A stretch of DNA of 33,542 nucleotides. Source: Streptacidiphilus anmyonensis (lineage in GTDB: Bacteria > Actinomycetota > Actinomycetes > Streptomycetales > Streptomycetaceae). The position numbers and the translations under genes are program-made. The stretch is from NCBI RefSeq assembly GCF_000787855.1, contig NZ_BBPQ01000083.1:1-33542 (forward strand), given 5' to 3'. Positions 15,704-23,367 of the stretch are shown in pieces. The notes beneath the pieces were generated by a model. The model was not told where the DNA came from, did no database searches, and saw nothing but the letters and a program-made list of their open reading frames with translations. How positions within the stretch are numbered: position 1 is the stretch's first letter; the number at the start of each line of letters is the position of its first letter.

Positions 15704-16461
15704 GACGCGGTCGCGGCGGTCTCCACCGGGGCCGGCTTGAGGACGTAGCCCGCGCCGCGCATGGTGTGGATCATGGGGGTGCGCCCGGCGTCGATCTTGC
15801 GGCGGAGGTAGGAGATGTACAGCTCCACGACGTTGCCCTGGCCGCCGAAGTCGTAGTTCCAGACCCGGTCCAGGATCTGCGGCTTGCTCAGCACCCGGCG
15901 CGGGTTGCGCATCAGGAAGCGCAGCAGCTCGAACTCGGTCGCCGTCAGGCGGATCGACGTGCCCGCGCGGTGGACCTCGCGGCTGTCCTCGTCCAGCGTC
16001 AGGTCGCCGACGACCAGCAGCGACTCGCTGCGCGCCGCGGCCGCGCCGCTGCGGCGCAGCAGGCCGCGCAGGCGGGCGACGACCTCCTCCAGGCTGAACG
16101 GCTTGGTGACGTAGTCGTCGCCGCCGGCCGTCAGGCCGGCGATGCGGTCCTCGACGGCGTCCTTGGCGGTCAGGAACAGCACCGGCACGTCGTGCTGCTC
16201 GGCGCGGAGGCGGCGCATGACCTCCAGGCCGTTCAGGTCGGGCAGCATCACGTCGAGGATCACCGCGTCGGGGCGGAAGTCGCGGGCGGCGCGGATCGCG
16301 GACGCGCCGTCGCCCGCGGTGCTGGTCTGCCAGCCCTCGTAGCGCAGGGCCATGGAGAGCAGGTCGGCGAGGGGCGCCTCGTCGTCGACGACCAGCACCC
16401 GCACGGGGGTGCCGTCGGGACGGCGGAGCTCGGAGGAGGCATCGGCCGGAGTGGTGGTCAT
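15700..16461 (-). CDS. OmpR-family response regulator, M. tuberculosis PhoP-like
   Basis: The 253-residue regulator has a receiver domain (VLVVDDE, phospho-acceptor Asp70 in VILDVMLPDLNG, and the Lys of GGDDYVTKPFSLEEVVARLR). The winged-helix domain carries VLSKPQILDRVWNYDFGG and NVVELYISYLRRKID, motifs near-identical to mycobacterial PhoP. ATG 16461 is chosen; an in-frame GTG at 16470 is also possible and neither has a strong ribosome site. Upstream is an array of 7-mers at 11-bp steps matching the mycobacterial PhoP rule, so autoregulation is likely. It is the first gene of a regulator-kinase-glycosyltransferase operon. Confidence 0.93.
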   Translation of the reverse strand: MTTTPADASSELRRPDGTPVRVLVVDDEAPLADLLSMALRYEGWQTSTAGDGASAIRAARDFRPDAVILDVMLPDLNGLEVMRRLRAEQHDVPVLFLTAKDAVEDRIAGLTAGGDDYVTKPFSLEEVVARLRGLLRRSGAAAARSESLLVVGDLTLDEDSREVHRAGTSIRLTATEFELLRFLMRNPRRVLSKPQILDRVWNYDFGGQGNVVELYISYLRRKIDAGRTPMIHTMRGAGYVLKPAPVETAATAS

Positions 16462-16516
16462 GCGGAACACCGTGCCGATGCTGGATGAGAAATCGATGAG
16501 GTGGCGCTACGCCGCC

Positions 16517-16612
16517 GCTGTGAGTTCCCTGGGAGTTTTCCTCAGCCGGCGCATCGGAGGCTCATGAGCGCCTCACCGGCCGCTCACCGCAAACTCCCAG
16601 CAGGCTCACAGC
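16517..16612. promoter_or_regulatory. PhoP-type binding array (TCACAGC-like 7-mers, 11-bp period)
   Basis: Plus strand: TCATGAG 16562, TCACCGG 16573, TCACCGC 16584, TCCCAGC 16595 and TCACAGC 16606, each exactly 11 bp apart. Minus strand: TCACAGC (16517-16523) and TCCCAGG (16528-16534), again 11 bp apart. M. tuberculosis PhoP binds TCACAGC-N4-TCACAGC, the same 11-bp register. The array lies 56-151 bases upstream of the PhoP-like gene, and its last unit overlaps the stop codon of the rhomboid gene. Confidence 0.8.
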
Positions 16613-17361
16613 AGGCCGAGGTCGCCCAGCTCCTTGTGCAGGTCCGCGCGGTCGCCCGGCAGCGCGGGCTGCCGCCCCGCGGGGGCCGCCGTCGGCGCGG
16701 GAAGGCCGGGGCCGCCACCCGCGGAAGTGCCGCCGCCCGCCGCCGCGACGGCCTTCGGCCGCCGGTCGCGCAGCAGCCACGCGCCCGCGATGCCGCCGAC
16801 CAGGCCGCCGAGGTGGGCGAGCCAGCTGACGCCGGGCGTGCCGGGGACCGCGATGGTGACCAGGTAGGCGAACGAGGCCGCCATGACCAGCCCGATCAGG
16901 GTGTCGATCAGGTGCCGGTCGAAGATCCCGCGCAGCACCACGTAGCCGAAGTACCCGAAGATCACGCCGCTGGCGCCGACGCCCACCGTGTCGCCGCCCT
17001 GGAAGAACCAGACCGCGAGCCCGCTGGTGACGGTCACCAGCAGCGTCAGCCACAGGAACCGCACCACGCCGCGGTAGGCGGCCAGGAAGCCGAAGACGAA
17101 CAGCGGGCCCGAGTTGGACTCGATGTGCGCCCAGCTGAAGTGCAGGAACGGCGCAGCGAAGATGTCCGGCAGGCGGTCGGTGTCGTGCGGGATCACGCCG
17201 TACTCGAAGGACAGCCGCTGGCTGTCCACCCAGTTGAGGATCTGCAGCGCCCAGATCACCACCAGGAACCCGAAGATGACGAAGAACGCCTTGCGCGCCT
17301 CCGCGATCATCTTCTCCGGCGTGTCCAGCTCCTGCGGCGCCCACAGCGGTCGTTCGGCCAT
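16606..17361 (-). CDS. Rhomboid-family intramembrane serine protease
   Basis: The 251-residue polytopic protein has the S54 rhomboid layout: the HFSWAHIESNS loop (residues 74-84, equivalent to the HN motif), nucleophile Ser131 in GVGASGVIFGYFGY, and His183 in SWLAHLGGLVGG. It cleaves transmembrane or membrane-proximal substrates; none can be named here. A basic/Gly/Pro-rich cytoplasmic tail follows residue 190. ATG 17361 is preceded by GGAGGGGGAGGGG, which decides it over an in-frame GTG at 17406. Its stop lies within the PhoP-type array, so transcription of this gene crosses that array. Confidence 0.9.
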   Translation of the reverse strand: MAERPLWAPQELDTPEKMIAEARKAFFVIFGFLVVIWALQILNWVDSQRLSFEYGVIPHDTDRLPDIFAAPFLHFSWAHIESNSGPLFVFGFLAAYRGVVRFLWLTLLVTVTSGLAVWFFQGGDTVGVGASGVIFGYFGYVVLRGIFDRHLIDTLIGLVMAASFAYLVTIAVPGTPGVSWLAHLGGLVGGIAGAWLLRDRRPKAVAAAGGGTSAGGGPGLPAPTAAPAGRQPALPGDRADLHKELGDLGLL

Positions 17362-17384
17362 CGGGCCCCTCCCCCTCCACCTGC

Positions 17385-17402
17385 CCTCACCTGCGTGTGA
17401 GG
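17385..17402. promoter_or_regulatory. Dyad upstream of the rhomboid gene
   Basis: CCTCAC (17385-17390) pairs perfectly with GTGAGG (17397-17402) across six bases, 24 bases before the start codon. Its half-site resembles the CTCAC of the 16517-16612 array but lacks the 11-bp register. Possible operator; low certainty. Confidence 0.35.
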
Positions 17403-17437
17403 CCACTGTAGGACGCGGACCGGCCCGCCGGGCGGCG

Positions 17438-18382
17438 TCAGAGCGCGCCGATACCGAATCGGTGCGCGACCCGCGCGCCCGGCTCGATCGCGAGCACGTC
17501 CTCGCCTGTCGCGAACGCGTTCGGCGGGCAGCTCATCGGCTCGACGGCGATGCCCGCGCGGCGGTAGGCGGCGGGCAGCGTGTCGCCGGTGTAGAGCTGC
17601 ACCCAGCCAAGGCCCTCCCCGAGCCGCAGTTCGACGCCGCGGCCGTGCTCCGGGTCCGTGAGCCGGACCCGGGCGAGCCCGTCGGCGTCGCGGGTCAGGC
17701 CGGTGTACGCGGTGTCCAGCCGCGTGCCGCCGATGGCGCGCGGCTTGCGGAAGTCGTACGGGGTGGCGGCCACCGGCTCGCGCGCCCCGGTCGGGATCAT
17801 GCGGTCGTCGACCGGCAGCCAGGTCTCCGCGGGGACCTCCAGCAGCGCCTCGTCGATGCTGCCGGGGCCGCGACCCAGCGTCAGGTACGGGTGGACGCCC
17901 AGACCGTAGGGGGCGGCGTGGTCGCCCTGGTTGCGGACGGCGATCTCGACCGTCAGCCCGGCCTCGTTCAGCTCGTAGTGGGCGGTGAGCTCCAGGATGT
18001 GCGGGTAGCCGTGCATCGGGTAGAGCCGCAGGCCGAAGCGGACGTAGGCGCTCTCGTGCCCGGCGTCCTCGGCGACCACGCGCCAGGGCAGGAAGCGGGT
18101 GAAGCCGTGGATGGCGTTGCCGTTGGCGGGCTCGCTCAGGTCCAGCTGACGGTCCTCGCCCTGCCAGCGGTAGCGGCCGTCGCGGACCCGGTTGGGCCAG
18201 GGGATCAGCAGTTGGCCGGCCCCGCCCGGCGGCTGGCTCTCCACCGGGTGCTTGACCACCAGCGGCCGCCCGCGGTGGCTCAAGGCGCGCAGCCCGGCGC
18301 CGACTCCGTTGATCACCGCGCGGTAGTCGCCGGCCTCGAGCACCTGCTGCGGCCCGTTCGGGGAGAGGTTCGCATCCGCCAT
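17438..18382 (-). CDS. Aldose 1-epimerase (mutarotase) family protein
   Basis: The 314-residue galactose-mutarotase-like protein would interconvert alpha and beta anomers of hexoses in the cytoplasm. Family features are IPWPNRVRDGRYRW, GNAIHGF (substrate-binding His), the second His in YGLGVHPYLTLG, the Asp of GTRLDTAYTGL, and the late catalytic-Glu region around GIAVEPMSCPPNAF. ATG 18382 with GAGG nine bases upstream is preferred to the in-frame GTG at 18388. It is divergent from the amidase gene, with a 235-base gap that holds a small repeat (18421-18456) and no promoter I could fix. Confidence 0.9.
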   Translation of the reverse strand: MADANLSPNGPQQVLEAGDYRAVINGVGAGLRALSHRGRPLVVKHPVESQPPGGAGQLLIPWPNRVRDGRYRWQGEDRQLDLSEPANGNAIHGFTRFLPWRVVAEDAGHESAYVRFGLRLYPMHGYPHILELTAHYELNEAGLTVEIAVRNQGDHAAPYGLGVHPYLTLGRGPGSIDEALLEVPAETWLPVDDRMIPTGAREPVAATPYDFRKPRAIGGTRLDTAYTGLTRDADGLARVRLTDPEHGRGVELRLGEGLGWVQLYTGDTLPAAYRRAGIAVEPMSCPPNAFATGEDVLAIEPGARVAHRFGIGAL

Positions 18383-18420
18383 GAACACATCCTCGCATTC
18401 GCGGGCGCCGCACGTCGGTC

Positions 18421-18456
18421 CCGAGCCCGGTTCCGAGCCCGCTTCCGAGCCCTCCC
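18421..18456 (+). repeat. Three 12-bp tandem repeats
   Basis: CCGAGCCCGGTT, CCGAGCCCGCTT and CCGAGCCCTCCC follow each other directly in the divergent gap between the epimerase and amidase genes. Confidence 0.75.
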
Positions 18457-18617
18457 GGCCTCACCCCGAGGACCGTGCCCGACCCCACCAGTGCTAACCT
18501 CACGCTCACTTGCGACCGATACTTCTCACGAACCATCAGGTCCACTGCTGCACCATCCGTAGGCCCGGCCGTGCGGAATCCTCCACGGCGGCATCGACAG
18601 ACTTGCAGAGGCACGCG

Positions 18618-20864
18618 TTGACGGCTCGACACGTCCGCAGACGGTCACGGCGCTGGATCGGCATGGGCGTCGTGCTCGCAGCCGGCGCGCTGGTGGTCGG
18701 TGCGGTCGCCGAGGCCGCCCCGAACCGCGGCGGCGTCAAGGGACCCACCCCGACGGCCGCGCCCGCCGTCGGTTCGCTGGCCTGGCCCGGCGTCCCCGCC
18801 CGGCCCTCGACCGCGCTCCAGCACGACTTCACCGAGGCCGCGGCCGAGTTCCACGTGCCGCTTCAGGTGCTGATGGCGGTTTCCTACGAGGAGACGCTGT
18901 GGGAGTCCCACGGCGGGCGGCCGAGCACCACCGGCAACTTCAACGTGATGGGGCTGACCCAGGTCTCCCCCGGTGACCTCGCCGCGTCCGTCCAGCCGGA
19001 CGTCGACGGCACAGCGGGCGGCGACGCCCCGCGGCTTCCCTCGGCCCACTCCCTGACCGAGCTGCGCCGGATCGACATGGCCTCGCCCGCGCTGCACACC
19101 CTGCAGACTGCGGCGGCGCTGGCCGGGGTGACCGCCCAGCGGCTGAAGACGGACATGCGCCAGAGCGTGCGCGGCGGCGCGGCCCTGCTCGCCTCCTACG
19201 AGCGCGGACTGCACCCCCAGACGGGCGCCCAGGCGTCCCTGCCCGCCGACCCGGCGCAGTGGTGGCCGGCCGTCGTCGCCTACGCGCAGGCCGAAACCCC
19301 TTCCGCCGGCCAGCAGTTCGCGGCACGCGTCTACGACGTCGTCCGTCGCGGCGCCGCCCGGCTCACCGACGACAACCAGCAGGTGTCGCTCCCGGCCGCT
19401 CCGGTCGTGCGCCCGCCGCAGCTGGCCGGCGCGCTCGCCGCCCTGGCCACCGCGGGCGACGGCGGCGCCGCCCCGGAGTGCCCGTCCGACCTCGCCTGCA
19501 CCTTCACGCCCGCCGCCTACCGGCAGAACGCCAACAGCGGTACAGCCAAGGGCGGCACAGCCAAGAGCAGCGCAACCAAGAGCGGCGCAGCCAAGGGCGG
19601 CACGACGACGGACTACGGCGACTACGCGCAGGGCGACCGCCCGACCGACGGCGACGGCATCCAGTACCTGGTGCTGCACGACAGCGAGGGGTCGCGCGAG
19701 GGCGCGATCGCCTTCGCCCAGGACCCGACCTCCCACGCGAGCGCCCACTACCTCGTCGGCCGCGACGGTTCGGTGACGCAGCTGGTCCCCACGCGCGACG
19801 TCGCCTGGCACACGGGCAGCAAGACCGTCGACGCGCACTCGATCGGCATCGAGGACGAGGGCTTCGCGCTGCGCACCGGCACCTGGTACACCGAGTCCAC
19901 GTACGAGTCCACCGCCGCCCTGGTCCGCTACCTGGCGGCGCGCTTCGCCATCCCGCTGGACCGTCAGCACCTGCTGGGCCAGGACGACGTCCCCGCCGGC
20001 ACCGGTACCGCCTCCGACTCCGGCTCCGCGACGAACGCCGACGCGGCCCCGTACTGGGACTGGAGCCGCCTGCTCGACCTGGTCGGCGCGCCGCTGACCG
20101 GGCAGCACCGGCAGCCGGTGGTGGGCGGCGCGGTCACCGTCGCCCCGCCGTACGACCGCATCACCCAGCCGGACCTCACCGGCTGCGGCGGCGCGGGCCG
20201 CGCCTGCCCCTCGCACCCGGCGAACTTCGTCTACCTGCGCGATGCCCCCGCCTCGGACGCGCCGCTGCTGAACGGCGGCACGACCGCCGCCTCGGACGAC
20301 AGCGACAAGGCCGCGTACGGGCAGACCTTCGTCGTCGCCGGGGTCGCCCCGGACGCGGGCGGCGACGGCGGCTGGGTCGGCGTCTGGTACGGCGGCCAGG
20401 AGGCCTGGTTCGAGGACCCGGGCTGGCGCGACACCCTCGTGCCCGACCCGGCGGCCGGCGCCGCGCTGACGCTGGTCACCCCGACCGGCGACCAGCCGAT
20501 CCCGGTCTTCGACCGCGCCTACCCCGAGTCCTCCGCCTACCCGTCCGCCCTGGCCTCGCTCGCCGCCTCACCGGCCCAGCAGCTCACGCCGCTGGCGGAC
20601 ACCATCGCCCCCGGCCAGGCGTACCTCGCGAGCTCCCAGGTGAGCGGCGACTTCTTCACCGCCGGCTTCGGCTGCGCGGACGCCTCCGGCGCGGCGGCCT
20701 GCACCGTGGTCATCGGGACGACGCAGTACTACCCCATCCGGTTCGACCACCGGCTCGCCTTCGTCCGCGCCTCGGACGTGCAGCTGATCGCCCCGGCCTC
20801 GCCTCCCACGGCCGTTCCCGCCGCCACCTCCCCCACCGCCACGTCCGCCACCACCGCGGGCTGA
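18618..20864 (+). CDS. Secreted N-acetylmuramoyl-L-alanine amidase-like protein
   Basis: The 748-residue secreted protein acts on, or binds, peptidoglycan. The chosen start is TTG 18618, with AGAGG about seven bases upstream; this gives a basic signal sequence (RRRSRRW, then a hydrophobic core). ATG 18663 would delete the basic region. An N-terminal domain (about 60-290) resembles lytic-transglycosylase-like folds (MAVSYEETLWESHGG). A Lys/Ala/Gly repeat linker (19542-19601) leads to an Amidase_2 domain with His354 (LVLHDSEGS) and the catalytic-Glu region HSIGIEDEGF. Where relatives have GHDNVPG this protein reads GQDDVPAG (Gln455), and the DPGPYWDW motif is NADAAPYWDW. A zinc ligand may therefore be missing. 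The C-terminus may be an SH3-like binding region. Confidence 0.82.
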   Translation: MTARHVRRRSRRWIGMGVVLAAGALVVGAVAEAAPNRGGVKGPTPTAAPAVGSLAWPGVPARPSTALQHDFTEAAAEFHVPLQVLMAVSYEETLWESHGGRPSTTGNFNVMGLTQVSPGDLAASVQPDVDGTAGGDAPRLPSAHSLTELRRIDMASPALHTLQTAAALAGVTAQRLKTDMRQSVRGGAALLASYERGLHPQTGAQASLPADPAQWWPAVVAYAQAETPSAGQQFAARVYDVVRRGAARLTDDNQQVSLPAAPVVRPPQLAGALAALATAGDGGAAPECPSDLACTFTPAAYRQNANSGTAKGGTAKSSATKSGAAKGGTTTDYGDYAQGDRPTDGDGIQYLVLHDSEGSREGAIAFAQDPTSHASAHYLVGRDGSVTQLVPTRDVAWHTGSKTVDAHSIGIEDEGFALRTGTWYTESTYESTAALVRYLAARFAIPLDRQHLLGQDDVPAGTGTASDSGSATNADAAPYWDWSRLLDLVGAPLTGQHRQPVVGGAVTVAPPYDRITQPDLTGCGGAGRACPSHPANFVYLRDAPASDAPLLNGGTTAASDDSDKAAYGQTFVVAGVAPDAGGDGGWVGVWYGGQEAWFEDPGWRDTLVPDPAAGAALTLVTPTGDQPIPVFDRAYPESSAYPSALASLAASPAQQLTPLADTIAPGQAYLASSQVSGDFFTAGFGCADASGAAACTVVIGTTQYYPIRFDHRLAFVRASDVQLIAPASPPTAVPAATSPTATSATTAG
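19542..19601 (+). repeat. Four 15-bp in-frame tandem repeats in the amidase linker
   Basis: The units encode TAKGG, TAKSS, ATKSG and AAKGG. They form a flexible basic linker between the N-terminal domain and the amidase domain. Confidence 0.9.
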
Positions 20865-21011
20865 GCGCTCGTTCAGTCCCGGACGCGCCGACCTTGCGCG
20901 CCCGGGGCTTCGACGTGCGCCCGTTCTCACATCGCGGCAGTCTGGACAGGAGGGCTACTCCTCATTAACTTAACGTTCGTTCGACAAGCTTTCCAGGAGA
21001 GGAGCGCCGTC

Positions 21012-22169
21012 GTGCGCCGCACCGTTTACACCGAGGACCACGAGGCGTTCCGGGAGACCATCCGCGACTTCATCGCCAAGGAGGTCGTGCCGGTCTACCC
21101 GGAGTGGGAGAAGGACGGCCACGCGCCCAAGGACTTCTACCTGAAGCTCGGCGAGCTGGGCGTCTTCGGCATCGAGGTGCCGGAGGAGTTCGGCGGCGCG
21201 GGCATGACCGGCTTCAAGTACCAGGCCGTCGTCACCGAGGAGTGCGCCCGCGCCGGCGTCAGCTTCGGCTCCGCCGGCGTGCACACCGGCCTCTGCCTGC
21301 CGTACATCATGGAGTACGCGAACGAGGAGCAGAAGAAGCGCTGGCTCCCCAAGTTCGTCTCCGGCGAGATGATGACCGCCATCGCCATGACCGAGCCGGG
21401 CACCGGCTCCGACCTGGCCGGCATGACCACCACCGCCAAGCTCTCCGAGGACGGCGCCCACTACGTCCTCAACGGCGCCAAGACCTTCATCACCGGCGGC
21501 GTCCAGGCCGACCTGGTCCTGGTCATCGCGCGCACCTCCCCGGCCACGCCGGAGGACCGCCGCGGCGGCCTGTCCATCCTCTGCGTCGACACGACCCTCC
21601 CGGGCTACTCGGTCGGCCGCAAGCTCGACAAGATCGGCCTGCGCACCTCCGACACCGGCGAGCTCTCCTTCGTCGACGTCAAGGTCCCCGTCGAGGACCT
21701 CCTCGGCGAGGAGGGCAAGGCCTTCTCCTACCTCGCCCACAACCTGGTCCAGGAGCGCCTCGCCATCGCCGTCGGCGCCTACGCCTCCGCCCGCGCGGCC
21801 GTCGACCTGGCCGTGGCCTACACCAAGGACCGCAAGGTCTTCGGCCAGTCCGTCGCGTCGTTCCAGAACACCAAGTTCGAGCTGGCGGCCTGCGAGGCCG
21901 AGGTCGACGCGGCGCAGGCGGTCGTCGACCGCGCCCTGGAGGCCTTCGAGACCGGCGACCTGACCCCCGCCGACGTCGCCAAGGCCAAGCTGTTCACCAC
22001 CGAGGTCTGCAGCCGCGTCGTCGACCGCTGCCTCCAGCTGCACGGCGGCTACGGCTACATCCTCGAGTACCCGATCGCGCGCCTCTACGCGGACAACCGC
22101 GTCTTCCGCATCTACGGCGGCACCAGCGAGGTCATGAAGATGGTCATCGCCAAGTCGCTCGGCCTGTAG
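21012..22169 (+). CDS. Acyl-CoA dehydrogenase
   Basis: The 385-residue FAD enzyme catalyses alpha,beta-dehydrogenation of an acyl-CoA in the cytoplasm. It shows all ACAD signatures: FGIEVPEEFGGAGM, the FAD/substrate motif AMTEPGTGSDLAGM, LNGAKTFITGG, LHGGYGYILEYPIARLYAD and RIYGGTSEVMKM. Glu373 in the last motif is at the catalytic-base position of short/medium-chain enzymes. The GTG start at 21012 has AGGAGAGGAG just upstream. It is monocistronic, ending in the strong hairpin at 22204. The upstream AT-richer patch (20961-20986) probably contains the promoter, but no clean operator was defined. Confidence 0.95.
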   Translation: MRRTVYTEDHEAFRETIRDFIAKEVVPVYPEWEKDGHAPKDFYLKLGELGVFGIEVPEEFGGAGMTGFKYQAVVTEECARAGVSFGSAGVHTGLCLPYIMEYANEEQKKRWLPKFVSGEMMTAIAMTEPGTGSDLAGMTTTAKLSEDGAHYVLNGAKTFITGGVQADLVLVIARTSPATPEDRRGGLSILCVDTTLPGYSVGRKLDKIGLRTSDTGELSFVDVKVPVEDLLGEEGKAFSYLAHNLVQERLAIAVGAYASARAAVDLAVAYTKDRKVFGQSVASFQNTKFELAACEAEVDAAQAVVDRALEAFETGDLTPADVAKAKLFTTEVCSRVVDRCLQLHGGYGYILEYPIARLYADNRVFRIYGGTSEVMKMVIAKSLGL

Positions 22170-22203
22170 TCCGGGCCTGCAGTCAGAGCGTCGGCAGGAC
22201 GAC

Positions 22204-22237
22204 CGAGGGGCGCGGGGATCTCTCCCCGCGCCCCTCG
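22204..22237. terminator. Strong bidirectional terminator hairpin
   Basis: A perfect 15-bp GC-rich stem (22204-22218 with 22223-22237) closes a TCTC loop between two convergent genes. It is a typical Streptomyces rho-independent-like terminator without a long T-tract and would serve both the acyl-CoA dehydrogenase and the MerR-PP2C gene. Confidence 0.92.
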
Positions 22238-22243
22238 CGCGTC

Positions 22244-23272
22244 CTACGCGACGTCCCCGACGGCGGCGGCGACGTTGTCCGGGCCGCCGGCCCTGCGCGC
22301 GAGCGCGACCAGCTCCCGCACCGCCGCCTCCGGGTCCTCGGCCGCGACCAGCGCCCGGCGGATCTCCGCCTCCGGCAGCACCGCCGAGAGCCCGTCGGAG
22401 CAGAGCAGGTAGCGGTCGCCCGGCTGGGCCTGACGCGTCGACACGTCCACGCCGCTGCCCTCCCGTCCGTCGAGCGCCCGGGTCAGCAGCGCCCGCTGCG
22501 GGTGCGCGGCGGCCTCCTCCTCGGTCAGACGGCCCTCGTCGACCAACGTGCGGACCTGGGAGTGGTCCGTGGTCAGCCGGAACAGCTCTCCGCCGCGCAG
22601 CAGGTACGCGCGCGAGTCGCCGACGTGCACCAGGGCGAGCTCGGATCCGGCCCACACCAGCGCGGTGAGCGTCGTCCCCGACTCGTCCAGCCCGGCGATG
22701 TCGCGGTTCGCCGCCTCCACGGCGGCCGGCAGACCCGACTCCGGCGGACCCGACAGGGCTTTCAGCGCGTCGACGGCGAGTGTGCTCGCCCGCGCGCCCG
22801 AGGGGCCGTAGCCGTCGGCGACGGCCAGCAGGCCCGGGCCCGCGTGGGCGGTGTCCTGGTTCGTCTCCCGGACCAGGCCGCTGTCGGACGCGGCGGCGCA
22901 GCTCAGGCTGAGGACAGTGGTGTTCATCGTGGCGGGTTCCTTCCCCTTCAGATGGTCCGCGAGGAGGTGCGCCAACCGGCGTCGGGACTCGGTGTCGTGC
23001 TCGACCTGCGCCCAGTACGCGGCGACCTCGGCGGCCGCCGCCTCGGGCGGCAGCGTGCAGACCGAGGTGATCCGCGCCAGCGGCATGCCGAGCAGACGCA
23101 GCCGGGCGACCAGCCGGGCCCGCTCCAACTGGGCCGGCTCGTAGTACCGGTAGCCGGACGCCGGGTCGACGTGCGCGGGACGCAGCAGCCCCAGCTCGTC
23201 GTAGAGCCGCAGCGCCTTCGGGGTGAGCTCGGCCAGCCGCGCGAAGGCTCCGATGGTCAACGGCTCCGCCAT
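22244..23272 (-). CDS. MerR DNA-binding domain fused to PP2C-type phosphatase
   Basis: The 342-residue fusion begins with a MerR helix-turn-helix and wing (residues 5-75: LTIGAFARLAELTPKALRLYDELGLLRP, SGYRYYEPAQLERARLV) and a short dimerisation coil. A PP2C-type phosphatase domain follows (about 110-340). The PP2C metal and phosphate motifs are kept in altered form: RETNQDTAHAG for the usual R-NEDA, LAVADGYG, SGTTLTALVW, VHVGDSRAYLL, YLLCSDGLS and GGPDNVAAAV. The product may couple Ser/Thr dephosphorylation to promoter control. ATG 23272 has GAGGAGGGCGGG upstream, preferred to GTG 23290. The promoter at 23319-23349 has the 19-bp spacer typical of MerR control. Confidence 0.9.
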   Translation of the reverse strand: MAEPLTIGAFARLAELTPKALRLYDELGLLRPAHVDPASGYRYYEPAQLERARLVARLRLLGMPLARITSVCTLPPEAAAAEVAAYWAQVEHDTESRRRLAHLLADHLKGKEPATMNTTVLSLSCAAASDSGLVRETNQDTAHAGPGLLAVADGYGPSGARASTLAVDALKALSGPPESGLPAAVEAANRDIAGLDESGTTLTALVWAGSELALVHVGDSRAYLLRGGELFRLTTDHSQVRTLVDEGRLTEEEAAAHPQRALLTRALDGREGSGVDVSTRQAQPGDRYLLCSDGLSAVLPEAEIRRALVAAEDPEAAVRELVALARRAGGPDNVAAAVGDVA

Positions 23273-23318
23273 GTCCCGCCCTCCTCGCACCGGGCCCGAC
23301 CCGGGCCCGATGCCGACG

Positions 23319-23349
23319 ATGCTGCGCCTTGCCCCAGGGTGAAGGTCAA
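23319..23349 (-). promoter_or_regulatory. MerR-type promoter with central dyad
   Basis: Read on the minus strand: -35 TTGACC (23344-23349), a 19-bp spacer (23325-23343), and -10 CAGCAT (23319-23324). Filling the spacer is the palindrome CCTTgcCCC-a-GGGtgAAGG (23327-23345), with seven of nine pairs matching. An over-long spacer with a centred dyad is the hallmark of promoters activated by MerR proteins, here probably the fusion's own gene. Confidence 0.72.
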
Positions 23350-23367
23350 CGACCGCCCGGCGTCCCG

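Noticed and set aside
18491-18512. GTGCTAACCTCACG resembles half of an iron-box (DmdR/IdeR) operator
   Set aside because: Only one half-site is present; the dyad partner is missing, and neither neighbouring gene suggests iron control.
20961-20986. AACG-TT-CGTT in an AT-richer patch before the acyl-CoA dehydrogenase, possible TetR operator
   Set aside because: The arms are only four bases and do not extend outward; too weak to list as a feature without comparison.
23291-23309. CGGGCCCG duplicated, possible hairpin near the MerR-PP2C start
   Set aside because: It lies downstream of the predicted transcription start and is simple GC-rich sequence; no added support for function.
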